A stretch of DNA of 64,000 nucleotides from positions 62,001-126,000 of the forward strand of contig PFDP01000014.1 in the NCBI GenBank assembly GCA_002772535.1, given 5' to 3'. Under the pieces are notes generated by a model. It ran no database searches, was not told the origin of the DNA, and was given only the letters and a program-made list of their open reading frames with translations. Below are positions 10,320 to 20,156 of the stretch, piece by piece (the first letter of the stretch is position 1; every line of letters starts with the position of its first letter). Source of the stretch: Candidatus Peregrinibacteria bacterium CG10_big_fil_rev_8_21_14_0_10_36_19. GTDB taxonomy: Bacteria; Patescibacteriota; Gracilibacteria; UBA1369; LOWO2-01-FULL-3. Both the position numbers and the translations under genes were made by a program.

Positions 10320-10341
10320 AATATGATTATTTAAAAAAGAA

Positions 10342-13011
10342 ATGAGCCAAATATTTGAAATTATTAAAGCGTATCCAATAGAACTATTTTTAGGGCTAAT
10401 AGTCCTATTTTTCAGTACAAAAATATTAGTTTGGGCGGTTAGAAATTTAAACCACTACAGACAATCAAAAAAACTTGTTTACCTAAAAATAACTCTTCCA
10501 AGGGAAGATTCACCTAAAGATAAAGAAAAAAGTACAGAAAAGGATTTTAAAGAAAAAATAGCGATAATGTCGCAATTTTTCAGAAATCTATATGAAACCA
10601 GAGAGTTAAACTATTCAAATAAATTTAGAGTAAAACTCTTCGCAAACAACATCTTCAGCTTTGAAATAGTAGCTAGCAACAAAATTATAGAATTTTACGT
10701 TACAACCCCAAAATACTACCAAGATATAGTAGAAAAACAGATAACTTCATACTATCCAGATGCTGATATTTTACCGCTAAAAACTTCCTACGAAGCAATT
10801 CCGGAAGGAAACAAAGTGAAAGGATACTATGCCTACACAGAGCAACCTTATTGGTTTCCAATTAAAACTTTTAAAGATATTGAAAACGACCCATTAAACG
10901 ATCTTTCAAACATTCTAACAAAATTAACATCAGAGGAAACTGCTGTAATACAAATGGTTGTAAGACCAAGCGGAAACGCATGGAACAAAAAAGCAACAGA
11001 GATTGGTGAAGCCTATTTTAAAGGAGAAAAGCAAGGTTGGAACATTCCAATTATTGGGCCAATACTCAATGTTTTCAAAGGAATAGTGCTAGGATATGAC
11101 AAAATGGAAACCGCAGACAAAAAGGGTGGAGGGTATGTGAGAATGTTGCAAAGTAAGGAAGAAGTCGCAAAAAAAATGGGTGAAAAAGCAACTCAGGCTG
11201 GATTTGATACAGTAATAAGACTTCTTGCAACAGCAAAAACAGAAAGCAGGGCAGAAGAAATTAGCAATAGTCTTATAGTAGGCTTCAGTCTATTTAAAAA
11301 TGAGGCATCAAATTGGCTACAAACGAAAAGAATTTTCCTCATTGACTTCATCAACGATAAAATTTTTGCTTTCAACTTTAAACACAGATTAATAGACACA
11401 AGAATTCCCTTAATGGGAGAAAAAAAATCATTACTAGGGGAAGATGAACTCTCAAGTATATTCCATTTTCCAAATAGTAAATACAATTACACACCAAGCA
11501 TCAATTGGATAGATTACAAAGTATTACCAGCTCCAGTAAACTTACCAACAGAAGGAATTTTACTTGGTCACAATGTATTTAGAGGTGAGAAAAAAGAAAT
11601 TAGGTTTCAAAAGAAAGACAGATCAAGACATCACTACATTGTCGGAAAATCTGGTTCAGGTAAATCTGCACTGCTTTCATATATGGCCAGACAAGACATT
11701 ATAAACGGTGAGGGAGTTTGCGTGATAGATCCCCACGGAGATTTGATAGAAGATCTACTTAATTACGTGCCAAAAGAAAGGGCTAAAGATGTAATTATTT
11801 TTGATCCATCAGATCAAGACAGACCAATGGGTCTAAATATTCTTGAAGCAGCGAGTTCAGCTGAACAAGATTTAGTATCCTCACAAGCAACAGAAATTTT
11901 TATTAAACTTTTTGGTGACGAAATCTTCGGGCCTCGTATTCAGCACTACTTCAGAAACGCCTGTTTAACCCTAATGGAAGATCAAGAAGAAGGAGCAACA
12001 CTTATTGACGTACCTAGAATATTTACAGACGATGCTTTTCTAAAATATAAAGTTAAAAAAGTTAAAAACCCAGTAGTAAAATCTTTTTGGCAAAATGAGT
12101 ATGCAAACACCGGCGACAGAGAAAGACAAGAAATGATTCCGTACTTCAGTTCAAAGTTTGGACCATTTATCACAAATACCATTATGAGAAATACAATTGG
12201 TCAAAAGGCTTCAGCTTTCGATTTTAGAAAAATCATGGATGAAGGAAAAATTCTATTCGTTAAATTAAGCAAAGGTAAAATTGGAGATCTTAATACTCAG
12301 TTACTTGGTTTAGTAATGGTGGCAAGATTACAAATGGCGGCAATGAGTCGTGCAGACATTCCAGAAGAACAAAGAAAAGATTTCTTTCTATATGTGGATG
12401 AGTTCCAAAACTTTGCTACAGACAGTTTCTGCTCAATTCTCTCAGAAGCGCGTAAGTACCGTCTTAATCTAATTATGGCACATCAATACATTGGACAGCT
12501 TACAGTCTCAAAATTTGGACAAACATCAACAAGAATTAGGGATGCAGTTTTTGGTAACGTTGGTACACTCTCATCATTTAAAATTGGTGCTGAAGATGCA
12601 GAATACATTGCCAAGGAATACGCGCCACTACTTACAGAACAAGATGTAATCGGAATATCTAATTACAAAATGTACACAAAGCTTAACATAAACAACACAA
12701 CTTCAAGACCATTCTCTATTTCCACAATATGGGATGAAACTGGTAAAAATCCTAAAATAGCATCAATCATTAAAGAATATTCAAGACTAAAACATGGTCG
12801 TAAAAAAGAGTTTGTTGAAGAAGAAATCACAACAAGAATTGGTATAGATATAGACGCACCAGAGGTAGACATTAGCAAATTACCAGGTCAACCAAATGCC
12901 GCACAAGCTCCAGAAGGTAATGCAATGGCAAGTATGCTCCAAGAGCAAACACAAACACCTGACGATCAATCAACACCCCAATCAGACGATAACACAACCC
13001 CACAAAGCTAA
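10342..13011 (+). CDS. VirB4/TraG/HerA-like type IV secretion ATPase, N-terminal membrane anchor
   Basis: N-terminal TM; Walker A HYIVGKSGSGKSALL; DPHGDLIEDLL; Walker B FFLYVDEFQNFAT; Gln/Thr/Pro-rich tail. Confidence 0.85.
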   Translation: MSQIFEIIKAYPIELFLGLIVLFFSTKILVWAVRNLNHYRQSKKLVYLKITLPREDSPKDKEKSTEKDFKEKIAIMSQFFRNLYETRELNYSNKFRVKLFANNIFSFEIVASNKIIEFYVTTPKYYQDIVEKQITSYYPDADILPLKTSYEAIPEGNKVKGYYAYTEQPYWFPIKTFKDIENDPLNDLSNILTKLTSEETAVIQMVVRPSGNAWNKKATEIGEAYFKGEKQGWNIPIIGPILNVFKGIVLGYDKMETADKKGGGYVRMLQSKEEVAKKMGEKATQAGFDTVIRLLATAKTESRAEEISNSLIVGFSLFKNEASNWLQTKRIFLIDFINDKIFAFNFKHRLIDTRIPLMGEKKSLLGEDELSSIFHFPNSKYNYTPSINWIDYKVLPAPVNLPTEGILLGHNVFRGEKKEIRFQKKDRSRHHYIVGKSGSGKSALLSYMARQDIINGEGVCVIDPHGDLIEDLLNYVPKERAKDVIIFDPSDQDRPMGLNILEAASSAEQDLVSSQATEIFIKLFGDEIFGPRIQHYFRNACLTLMEDQEEGATLIDVPRIFTDDAFLKYKVKKVKNPVVKSFWQNEYANTGDRERQEMIPYFSSKFGPFITNTIMRNTIGQKASAFDFRKIMDEGKILFVKLSKGKIGDLNTQLLGLVMVARLQMAAMSRADIPEEQRKDFFLYVDEFQNFATDSFCSILSEARKYRLNLIMAHQYIGQLTVSKFGQTSTRIRDAVFGNVGTLSSFKIGAEDAEYIAKEYAPLLTEQDVIGISNYKMYTKLNINNTTSRPFSISTIWDETGKNPKIASIIKEYSRLKHGRKKEFVEEEITTRIGIDIDAPEVDISKLPGQPNAAQAPEGNAMASMLQEQTQTPDDQSTPQSDDNTTPQS

Positions 13012-13014
13012 AAA

Positions 13015-13091
13015 TGGTGTCAAGGGGGAGACTTGAACTCCCGACCTCAGGGTTATGAATCCTGCGCTCTAACCAGCTGAGCTACCCTGAC
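13015..13091 (-). tRNA. tRNA with CAT anticodon (elongator Met, or Ile2)
   Basis: GTCAGGG/CCTTGAC acceptor, TAGCTCAGCTGGTTAGAGC D-arm, loop TTCATAA, GGGAGTTCAAGTCTCCC T-arm, encoded CCA. Confidence 0.88.
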
Positions 13092-13113
13092 ACATTTGCT
13101 TAAAAAGCATTTT

Positions 13114-13188
13114 TGGTTGCGGGGGGAGGATTCGAACCTCCGACCTCCGGGTTATGAGCCCGACGAGCTGCCACTGCTCTACCCCGCG
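13114..13188 (-). tRNA. Initiator tRNA-fMet (CAT)
   Basis: CGCGGGG...CCCCGCA with C1/A72 mismatch, GTCGGGCTCATAACCCGGAG anticodon arm with GGG/CCC pairs, encoded CCA. Confidence 0.93.
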
Positions 13189-13226
13189 ACATTGTGTAAA
13201 GAATCTAATACAAAACAACCTCAAAG

Positions 13227-13625
13227 TCAATTACCAAAAAAGAATTCCCACCACTGATCTAAGTTTGACATACCTGCATATTTAGCTACAGAAAGGCCAT
13301 CTAAATCACTTTCAGGATCAACCTGAGCCATAGCTTCTGATGACAAAATGATAACTTCTTCCCCAGGGTTAACCAGTCCCAAATTTTGTTTCGCAATCTT
13401 GTCTATATACTCTTCAGATGTAAAATACAGATAATCTTCATTCTTTTGTTTGTTATCAGCATCAATCGCCGCATTTTCAGCTTTAAAAGATTCAATATAA
13501 CTATCCACTTGGTAGCTATTATAAACATTCTTAGTAAGAGAATAAATTAAGTAACCAACAAGCAAAAACTCGATTATTATTATCAGCTTAGTAAAACTTG
13601 ATGTGTGAGAAAATCTTGAAGACAT
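13227..13625 (-). CDS. FtsB/DivIC-like septum formation initiator protein
   Basis: Single N-terminal TM, coiled coil, EEYIDKIAKQNLGLVNPGEEVIIL. Confidence 0.8.
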   Translation of the reverse strand: MSSRFSHTSSFTKLIIIIEFLLVGYLIYSLTKNVYNSYQVDSYIESFKAENAAIDADNKQKNEDYLYFTSEEYIDKIAKQNLGLVNPGEEVIILSSEAMAQVDPESDLDGLSVAKYAGMSNLDQWWEFFFGN

Positions 13626-13683
13626 GGCATAAAATTATCACAGTTTGTTTCTTTTTTTAAGCATTTTAGCTAAACTTCATACA

Positions 13684-14964
13684 ATGAAATTCACAGAAGC
13701 ACAAAAAATACATTTTGTAGGAATTGGAGGAATAGGGATGTCATCTATTGCTCAAATTATTAAAAGCCGCGGTGCAGACATCTCAGGTTCCGACAGTACA
13801 CCCTCCGATATTACAAAAACACTGGAGTCTTTTGCGGTAATATTCAACAAGCACTCCAAGGAAAATGTTCCTGAGGATACAGACCTTGTAGTTTATTCGC
13901 CTGCAGTGCCATCAGACAATCCAGAGATTATAAAAGCAAAAGAAAAAAATATACCAACTATTTCATACTCAGAGGCTCTCGGGCACCTCAGTGAAGAGTA
14001 TTTCACTATAGCCATTGCAGGAACACATGGAAAATCTACAACAACAGCAATGACATCTTTATCTCTAGAATCGCTAGACCCAACTGTCGTAATAGGGACA
14101 AAATTCAACTTCTTCAATAATACAAATTATAGAATAGGAAAAAGTAAGTATTTAATAATAGAAGCCTGTGAATACAAAGAAACATTTTTACATGTCAGTC
14201 CAAATATTTTAATCATCACTAATATTGAAGCGGATCATCTGGATTACTTTAAAAATGAAGAGAACTATGTAAATGCATATCGAAAATTAGTAAAAAAACT
14301 CAACAAAGAAGATGTCTTAATAATTAACTCAAACGATAAACACTCCATTGATGTATCACAAGACTCAAAATCAAAAGTTATTAAATGGCTAAAACCAAAC
14401 ACCAATTTAAAACCACAGGTGCCAGGAGAGTTTAATATAGAAAATGCAACCTTTGCATATTATGCCGCAAAGGAGCTTAACATAGAAAATTCAGAGATCA
14501 TTCAGCAAATATCTAAGTTTCAAGGTACATGGCGCAGAATGGAAAGAAAGGGAGCTATTTTTAATACAGCAGAGTTTATCGACGATTACGCCCACCATCC
14601 AACAGAAATCCGAGCAACCCTAAAAGCCCTAAGGGAAGAAAATCCTAGTTCAAAAATACTATGCATATATCAACCACATCAACACTCTAGAACCAAATAT
14701 TTCCTTGAAGAATTTGGAAAGGCATTCAAAGATGCAGATCAAGTACTAATCCCAGATATATACAAAGTGAGAGATGAAGACTCGGACGTTAAAGAGGCAA
14801 CAACAGAGTCATTAGTAAATGAAATATCAAAACATCACAAAAATGTAATAAACGGCGGGGGACTAAAAAGTACGGCAGAATTCATAAAAAACAACCATCA
14901 AAACTACGACCTAATAATCACAATGGGAGCGGGAAATATAACAGATATATACAAACAGCTCTAA
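13684..14964 (+). CDS. murC: UDP-N-acetylmuramate--L-alanine ligase
   Basis: IHFVGIGGIGMSSIAQI, AGTHGKSTTTAM, DDYAHHPTEI, QPHQHSRTKYF; ORF extends to 13645. Confidence 0.96.
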   Translation: MKFTEAQKIHFVGIGGIGMSSIAQIIKSRGADISGSDSTPSDITKTLESFAVIFNKHSKENVPEDTDLVVYSPAVPSDNPEIIKAKEKNIPTISYSEALGHLSEEYFTIAIAGTHGKSTTTAMTSLSLESLDPTVVIGTKFNFFNNTNYRIGKSKYLIIEACEYKETFLHVSPNILIITNIEADHLDYFKNEENYVNAYRKLVKKLNKEDVLIINSNDKHSIDVSQDSKSKVIKWLKPNTNLKPQVPGEFNIENATFAYYAAKELNIENSEIIQQISKFQGTWRRMERKGAIFNTAEFIDDYAHHPTEIRATLKALREENPSSKILCIYQPHQHSRTKYFLEEFGKAFKDADQVLIPDIYKVRDEDSDVKEATTESLVNEISKHHKNVINGGGLKSTAEFIKNNHQNYDLIITMGAGNITDIYKQL

Positions 14965-16346
14965 ACCCTTTTCCACAAAGTTCCATTTGGCGTATCATCC
15001 AATTCAATACCACGACTTTTTAAATCATCACGAATAGAGTCAGACTTCGCCCAATCTTTATTTGCACGAGCCTCTTCACGCTCCTTTATGAGCGCTTCAA
15101 TTTCATCATCAATAGTCTCATTTTCAGGTATCAAAACTGCGAAAACTTTATCAACCGCAGAAATAGCCTCCAAAGCAGACTGAACCTGATCAGAAGTTAA
15201 AGTTCCAAGAGTACTCATAGAGTTTATAGAGCTAATCATGTGAAAAACTGCACCAAGGCCTCCGGAAGTATCAAAGTCATTATCCATAGAGTCAGCAAAA
15301 CTCTCTAAACATTCTTTACCCCAAAGACCATCACCATTCCCATCTGGTAGCGTAGATAAATCTAAATCTGCATAATACCGATAAAAGTTATGAATTCTTT
15401 CTAGACCAGCCTTTGCCTGATCCAACAAAACATCTGAAAAATTAACAGGATTACGATAGTGAGTTTGCAAAAACATAAATCTCACAACCCTAGGATCATA
15501 TTTTTGAAAGATCTCCCTAAGTGTAAAAAAGTTCCCAAGACTCTTACTCATTTTCTCATTATCAATCTGTATGAATCCATTATGCATCCAATGTTGAGCA
15601 AATGAGTCTTCACCAAAAACCGCACAAGACTGAGCAACCTCACATTCATGATGAGGAAATTTAAGATCAAGACCACCACCGTGTATATCAAACTTTTCAC
15701 CCAACTCCGCAAAACTCATAGCACTACATTCAATATGCCAACCTGGTCTACCGTCACCCCATGGACTCGGCCAAAAAGGCTCACCATCTTTTTTAAACTT
15801 CCACAAAACAAAATCTTGAGGATTCCTCTTAGAATCTTTTACATCAACTCTTGATCCCATTTGTAATTCATCCAAATTTTGCCCAGAAAATTCACCATAT
15901 TTCTCATAACTCGAAACATCAAAGTAAACACCATCATCAAGTGAATAAACATGACCTCGCTCTTCAAGTTTAGAAATTATATCAATCATTCCCTCAATGT
16001 AATCAGTAGCTTTTGGCTGAACAGTTGGGATCATAACACCCAATTTTCCATAATCCTCAGCATACTCTGGAATAATTTTATTAGCCAATTCAGGCACTGT
16101 AATAGACTCATCATTAGCCCTATTAATCATTTTATCGTCAATGTCAGTATAGTTGGACACAAATTTCACCTCGAAACCCTTAAATAAAAAATATCTACGC
16201 ATAACATCGAAAGAAACTGCACTTCTTCCGTGCCCAAGATGTGCCAAATCATAAACAGTTGGTCCACAAACATACATTGATATTTCTCCATCAACTAAAG
16301 GTGTAAACTCAATTTTCTTACTCAAATGTGTGTCAAAGATTTTCAT
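14961..16346 (-). CDS. cysS: Cysteinyl-tRNA synthetase
   Basis: MYVCGPTVYDLAHLGHGRSAVSFD, GWHIECSAMS, DIHGGGLDLKFPHHECEVAQS, KMSKSLGNF. Confidence 0.97.
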   Translation of the reverse strand: MKIFDTHLSKKIEFTPLVDGEISMYVCGPTVYDLAHLGHGRSAVSFDVMRRYFLFKGFEVKFVSNYTDIDDKMINRANDESITVPELANKIIPEYAEDYGKLGVMIPTVQPKATDYIEGMIDIISKLEERGHVYSLDDGVYFDVSSYEKYGEFSGQNLDELQMGSRVDVKDSKRNPQDFVLWKFKKDGEPFWPSPWGDGRPGWHIECSAMSFAELGEKFDIHGGGLDLKFPHHECEVAQSCAVFGEDSFAQHWMHNGFIQIDNEKMSKSLGNFFTLREIFQKYDPRVVRFMFLQTHYRNPVNFSDVLLDQAKAGLERIHNFYRYYADLDLSTLPDGNGDGLWGKECLESFADSMDNDFDTSGGLGAVFHMISSINSMSTLGTLTSDQVQSALEAISAVDKVFAVLIPENETIDDEIEALIKEREEARANKDWAKSDSIRDDLKSRGIELDDTPNGTLWKRV

Positions 16347-16663
16347 AGAAAGCTGATCAAAATTTTAATTAATAATTTAGACAAAATATCCACAGCAAAT
16401 AAAACAATGATAGCCGACAAATCAAGCATACCAATTTGATGAGGAATTTTCTTAGCAATATTCAAAACAGGATCTGTTAATTCAAATAAAATCCTCACGA
16501 TCGCATTACCAGAGCGGGGATTGGTTCCCATTGTAAGCCACGAAGAAATGATTCTGGCAATCATTAACCAATAAATGATCTGTGAAAGAACATTTATAAA
16601 GTGAGCTAAGAAAAGTATTATTTGAGTTTTTAACATACGCTTATTTCTAAGCGATCTTATCAA
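16343..16663 (-). CDS. YggT family membrane protein
   Basis: LSQIIYWLMIARIISSWLTMGTNPRSGNAIVRILFELTDPVLNIAKKIPHQIGMLDLSAIIVLFAVDIL. Confidence 0.85.
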   Translation of the reverse strand: MIRSLRNKRMLKTQIILFLAHFINVLSQIIYWLMIARIISSWLTMGTNPRSGNAIVRILFELTDPVLNIAKKIPHQIGMLDLSAIIVLFAVDILSKLLIKILISFL

Positions 16664-18519
16664 CTTCTTTCCCTAATTTCAACTCGACGCCTAAAAGTCG
16701 AAGAATAAAAGCTGGCTCCAATGAAAGCAATAAATACTAGCCAAGCCATTTCAGGTCCAGTATCACTAACAGAATTGTTTGGATCAATAAGCGAATCGTT
16801 TCCAGCAATACCACCTTGAACGTCAGGAGAAGGCACATTGGCAACCAAAGCAGATGGAGTAGCTTCCACAATATTACTTAAGCTAGGGCTAATATTACCC
16901 TTTTTATCAACTGCAGCGACACCCAAATAGTATTTCGTATCATTTTTTAAGTTAGGAATATACCAAGTAGTAGATGCAGTAAAAGTATCAATTGCTTCTG
17001 TTAACTTTGAAGGTGAAACTCCATAGTAGATTCTGTAATTTTGAATTCCACTTCCGGCGATTGAAGGGGCCTTCCAAGTTAAACTAATCCTATGATCAGA
17101 AGCCTGAGCCTTAAGCTCGCTTACATTTCCAACTTCAGCAACAGTTCCATCAGAATTCACAGTCCCAACAGGCACATTTGCTTTAGAATCTAACCTTGTT
17201 TCGTTTCCTAATTGGTCTACAAGAATAAAATCAACAGGATAATTACCATCCGTAAGTGGTACAGCAAAATCAGCTTCATAATAACCATTACCGCTGTCAG
17301 ACATTTGATAGATATTGCTTTGAAATAGAGCTGCGGCCTGCAATAAACTCTCTGTGGTATATAGTTTTACTTTAACGGTTGTGCCAGGAGAAGGATTGGA
17401 AGGCATAATTTCCACTTTATTTAAAGTAGGGGCAGATGTGTCAATTTTTACTAAAACAGTAGCAGTTTCACGAACAACTGTTCCAAAGCTATCAACTTCA
17501 ACAACTCTAAAATTATGATCACCATCACTCAAACCAGAGACGGTATAACTATAATTACCAGTAACATCAGCAATTAAAGAAGTTAGCTTCAACTGACCAT
17601 CAAATAAGTCTAATTTAGCACCAGGGACAGCCTTACCACTAATTACTTGAGTATTATTACTGTAGGTGCCAGCTACAGGGTTAGAAATATTAAATGCACC
17701 AGAGTTAGAGCTTCCTCCACTTACAGAAGCTAACACCTTAAAATCTTGAGATCCTACAAGTGCAAAATTTTTCATATCCCTAACTTCAACAGTATAGTTT
17801 CCTGGAACTTGAAAAGTAGTAGCAAGACTAAATGTATGAGACCCCTGATCCTGAACTGTAAATGTATAATCACTTGGCAAAATAGCATTGCTAGCGTTAC
17901 CACTAACAACAGAGAATCTAATTTGGCCATCATAAGAAGTAACAACGTCGCCCATCGAATCTTTAGCGCTCACAGTAAAAGTTACGCTTTTTCCAGCAAC
18001 GATAGAAGCAGGTAAATTCTCAAATTTAAAACCATCAATTACAGAAGAAGAATTACCGCTAGCTAAAAAAGTAGTAGCGCCAGAGTAATTATTGTTAAAA
18101 ATATACTGAGAATCATTAAAATAAAGAACTTTCGCTTTTGCATCTAAAATTTTATCAGCAGTTACATCATATATAGAATATGTAACAGGACCTTTAGTCG
18201 AACTAGAAACTCGGAAGATAATTTCACCTTTGGAATTAGTTGTGTTTGAGGAGTAAAAACTAACACTTGTTCCAGCAACACTAGGAATTAAACGCATTTC
18301 ATGACCAGAAACCGGCAACCCTTTATCATCAACAAGTTTCACATTCACAAAAGCAAATCCATTAATATTCTTAACTACCTGCTCACTAGGGAAAACAACA
18401 GATGATTTAGAAGAAACAGATCCAGCATAAGCCATTCCAACAAACGAAAGAGCTAAAATTACAGAAATCACTATTTTTGAGAACATTTTTTTCATTTGTG
18501 TTTTTATTTTTTCATACAA
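16660..18519 (-). CDS. Secreted/membrane-anchored Ig-like + fibronectin type III surface protein
   Basis: N-terminal signal (MKKMFSKIVISVILALSFVGMAYA, start likely 18495), Ig-like repeats, FN3 (SDHRISLTWKAPSIAGSGIQNYRIYYGVSPSKLTEAIDT...YLGVAAVDKKGNIS), C-terminal TM + RRR. Confidence 0.8.
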   Translation of the reverse strand: MYEKIKTQMKKMFSKIVISVILALSFVGMAYAGSVSSKSSVVFPSEQVVKNINGFAFVNVKLVDDKGLPVSGHEMRLIPSVAGTSVSFYSSNTTNSKGEIIFRVSSSTKGPVTYSIYDVTADKILDAKAKVLYFNDSQYIFNNNYSGATTFLASGNSSSVIDGFKFENLPASIVAGKSVTFTVSAKDSMGDVVTSYDGQIRFSVVSGNASNAILPSDYTFTVQDQGSHTFSLATTFQVPGNYTVEVRDMKNFALVGSQDFKVLASVSGGSSNSGAFNISNPVAGTYSNNTQVISGKAVPGAKLDLFDGQLKLTSLIADVTGNYSYTVSGLSDGDHNFRVVEVDSFGTVVRETATVLVKIDTSAPTLNKVEIMPSNPSPGTTVKVKLYTTESLLQAAALFQSNIYQMSDSGNGYYEADFAVPLTDGNYPVDFILVDQLGNETRLDSKANVPVGTVNSDGTVAEVGNVSELKAQASDHRISLTWKAPSIAGSGIQNYRIYYGVSPSKLTEAIDTFTASTTWYIPNLKNDTKYYLGVAAVDKKGNISPSLSNIVEATPSALVANVPSPDVQGGIAGNDSLIDPNNSVSDTGPEMAWLVFIAFIGASFYSSTFRRRVEIRERS

Positions 18520-18613
18520 TTATACACCAAAAACACAAAAAAAACAATAAGTAAAGCCACATAAGAGCACTCAGTCAACAAAATAACAAATGGTAAAAAT
18601 GCTATTTTATTGG

Positions 18614-18625
18614 TATGTTTAATGC
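18614..18625 (+). promoter_or_regulatory. Putative leaderless -10 element (TATGTT + 6 nt + ATG)
   Basis: TATGTT TAATGC ATG at 18614-18628. Confidence 0.35.
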
Positions 18626-20155
18626 ATGAAAAAAATAATAACAAGCCTCTTTTTAGGAGCAGTATTAATAGCTAACACCTCAACCGCTGTATTTGCAGCA
18701 ACAGACTACAGAGAAGCTGTAATTGAAGCCGAAAAAACAGTTGAATCTAATAGAAGTACAATATTTGATGCATCTCAGTCATTCCTTCCAGACCCAAACA
18801 AAGAATATACATATCAATGGGATTTTGGAGATGGAAATAAAAATGAAGGTGTAGAAGTGCTCCATGCATATAAAACCCCTGGTAACTACACAGTAAAACT
18901 CACAATCGATGATGGTTTCACAAAAACAAAAAGTGAAATACAGGTTTTTGCCTATAAAAAACTAATCACATTAATTACAGATAATAGTGATGCGAAAGAA
19001 TTGATAGAAATCATAAGAAATAGAGCAGAAAAAAACGGAATATTTATAAAAATAATAGAAAGTTTTGGCTCAAGTACTGAATTTATTTCAGAAGAAGTGC
19101 TTACGAAAAAACTTACAGAAGAATCACCAAATATTCAAAAATCAGCGCAAATAATGATATGGACAAAAGAAAATGCAGGACTCAATGCATTATCAAGGTT
19201 CATACAAAGTAATCAAAAAAAACAAATATCAAATTTTTCACAAAAATCCATCATAGTAATTGATAAATCTCCAGAAAGCAGCAGCAGCAGAATAGAAAGA
19301 CAATTTAAGATCATTAAGCCAAAAAACATCATCACAACAACAGAAGCTGGAGCCTATGAAGCGGTCGAAACAATTGATGACAATGAGTTATTAAACTCAT
19401 TAGAAGAAAAAGGCCACAAATATGCAATTATTAATGAAAAAACAGGGAAATTAAGGCCTTGGAATTTTATGTCACATTTTGTAAACACACTAGTTAATAA
19501 CGGCATCCCAGATAACACCATAGCCCTATTACTATTATTACCAATAATAGCCACCGTTGTTGCATTTATGAAACAGGTGGTTGGAGCAACAACATTCGGT
19601 ATTTATACACCATCAATTATTACACTTTCATTTTTAGTAATTGGTATGCATGCAGGATTATTAACACTAATAGTTGCAATTCTTGTGGGAGCCGCAGTAA
19701 GGCCGGTGCTCAAAAAAGTACACATGCTATTTATTCCAAAAATGGCAATAGTAATAACCTTAGTATCACTAACACTATTTTTAATTCTTATCGCAACAAG
19801 CGCGCTTGGCCTTTTTAACTCAGAATTTCTCTCAATTGCAATTTTCCCAATGCTAATTCTAAGCACCCTAGTTGAAAAATTTGTTAGTGTGAAAAGCACA
19901 AAAGGACTTTCATCCGCTGCTGCTCTAATGGCTTCAACAATTATAGTAGCAATAGTTGCATACTTTGTAGTGGGAGGGGAGATAGAACTTGGATTCACAA
20001 ATTTCAATTTCCCTTGGGTAAAAAGCATCATTATGTCCTACCCAGAATTAGTTTTCTTACTCATACCTTTCAATATTGCACTTGGAAAATGGACAGGCCT
20101 AAGAGTTATAGAAAGGATAAGATTTAGAGAAATTTTTAGACACATAGAAGAATAA
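18626..20155 (+). CDS. PKD-domain + 7TM_transglut-like membrane protein
   Basis: Signal peptide; PKD YQWDFGDGNKNEGVEVLHAYKTPGNYTVKLTI; C-terminal multi-TM block LLLPIIATVVAFMKQVVGATTFGIYTPSIITLSFLVIGMHAGLLTL resembling the 7TM domain usually fused to an inactive transglutaminase. Confidence 0.75.
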   Translation: MKKIITSLFLGAVLIANTSTAVFAATDYREAVIEAEKTVESNRSTIFDASQSFLPDPNKEYTYQWDFGDGNKNEGVEVLHAYKTPGNYTVKLTIDDGFTKTKSEIQVFAYKKLITLITDNSDAKELIEIIRNRAEKNGIFIKIIESFGSSTEFISEEVLTKKLTEESPNIQKSAQIMIWTKENAGLNALSRFIQSNQKKQISNFSQKSIIVIDKSPESSSSRIERQFKIIKPKNIITTTEAGAYEAVETIDDNELLNSLEEKGHKYAIINEKTGKLRPWNFMSHFVNTLVNNGIPDNTIALLLLLPIIATVVAFMKQVVGATTFGIYTPSIITLSFLVIGMHAGLLTLIVAILVGAAVRPVLKKVHMLFIPKMAIVITLVSLTLFLILIATSALGLFNSEFLSIAIFPMLILSTLVEKFVSVKSTKGLSSAAALMASTIIVAIVAYFVVGGEIELGFTNFNFPWVKSIIMSYPELVFLLIPFNIALGKWTGLRVIERIRFREIFRHIEE

Positions 20156-20156
20156 T

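Noticed and set aside
19603-20031. 142-aa minus ORF opposite the 7TM gene
   Set aside because: Fully antisense to a convincing membrane CDS; low-complexity mirrored composition.
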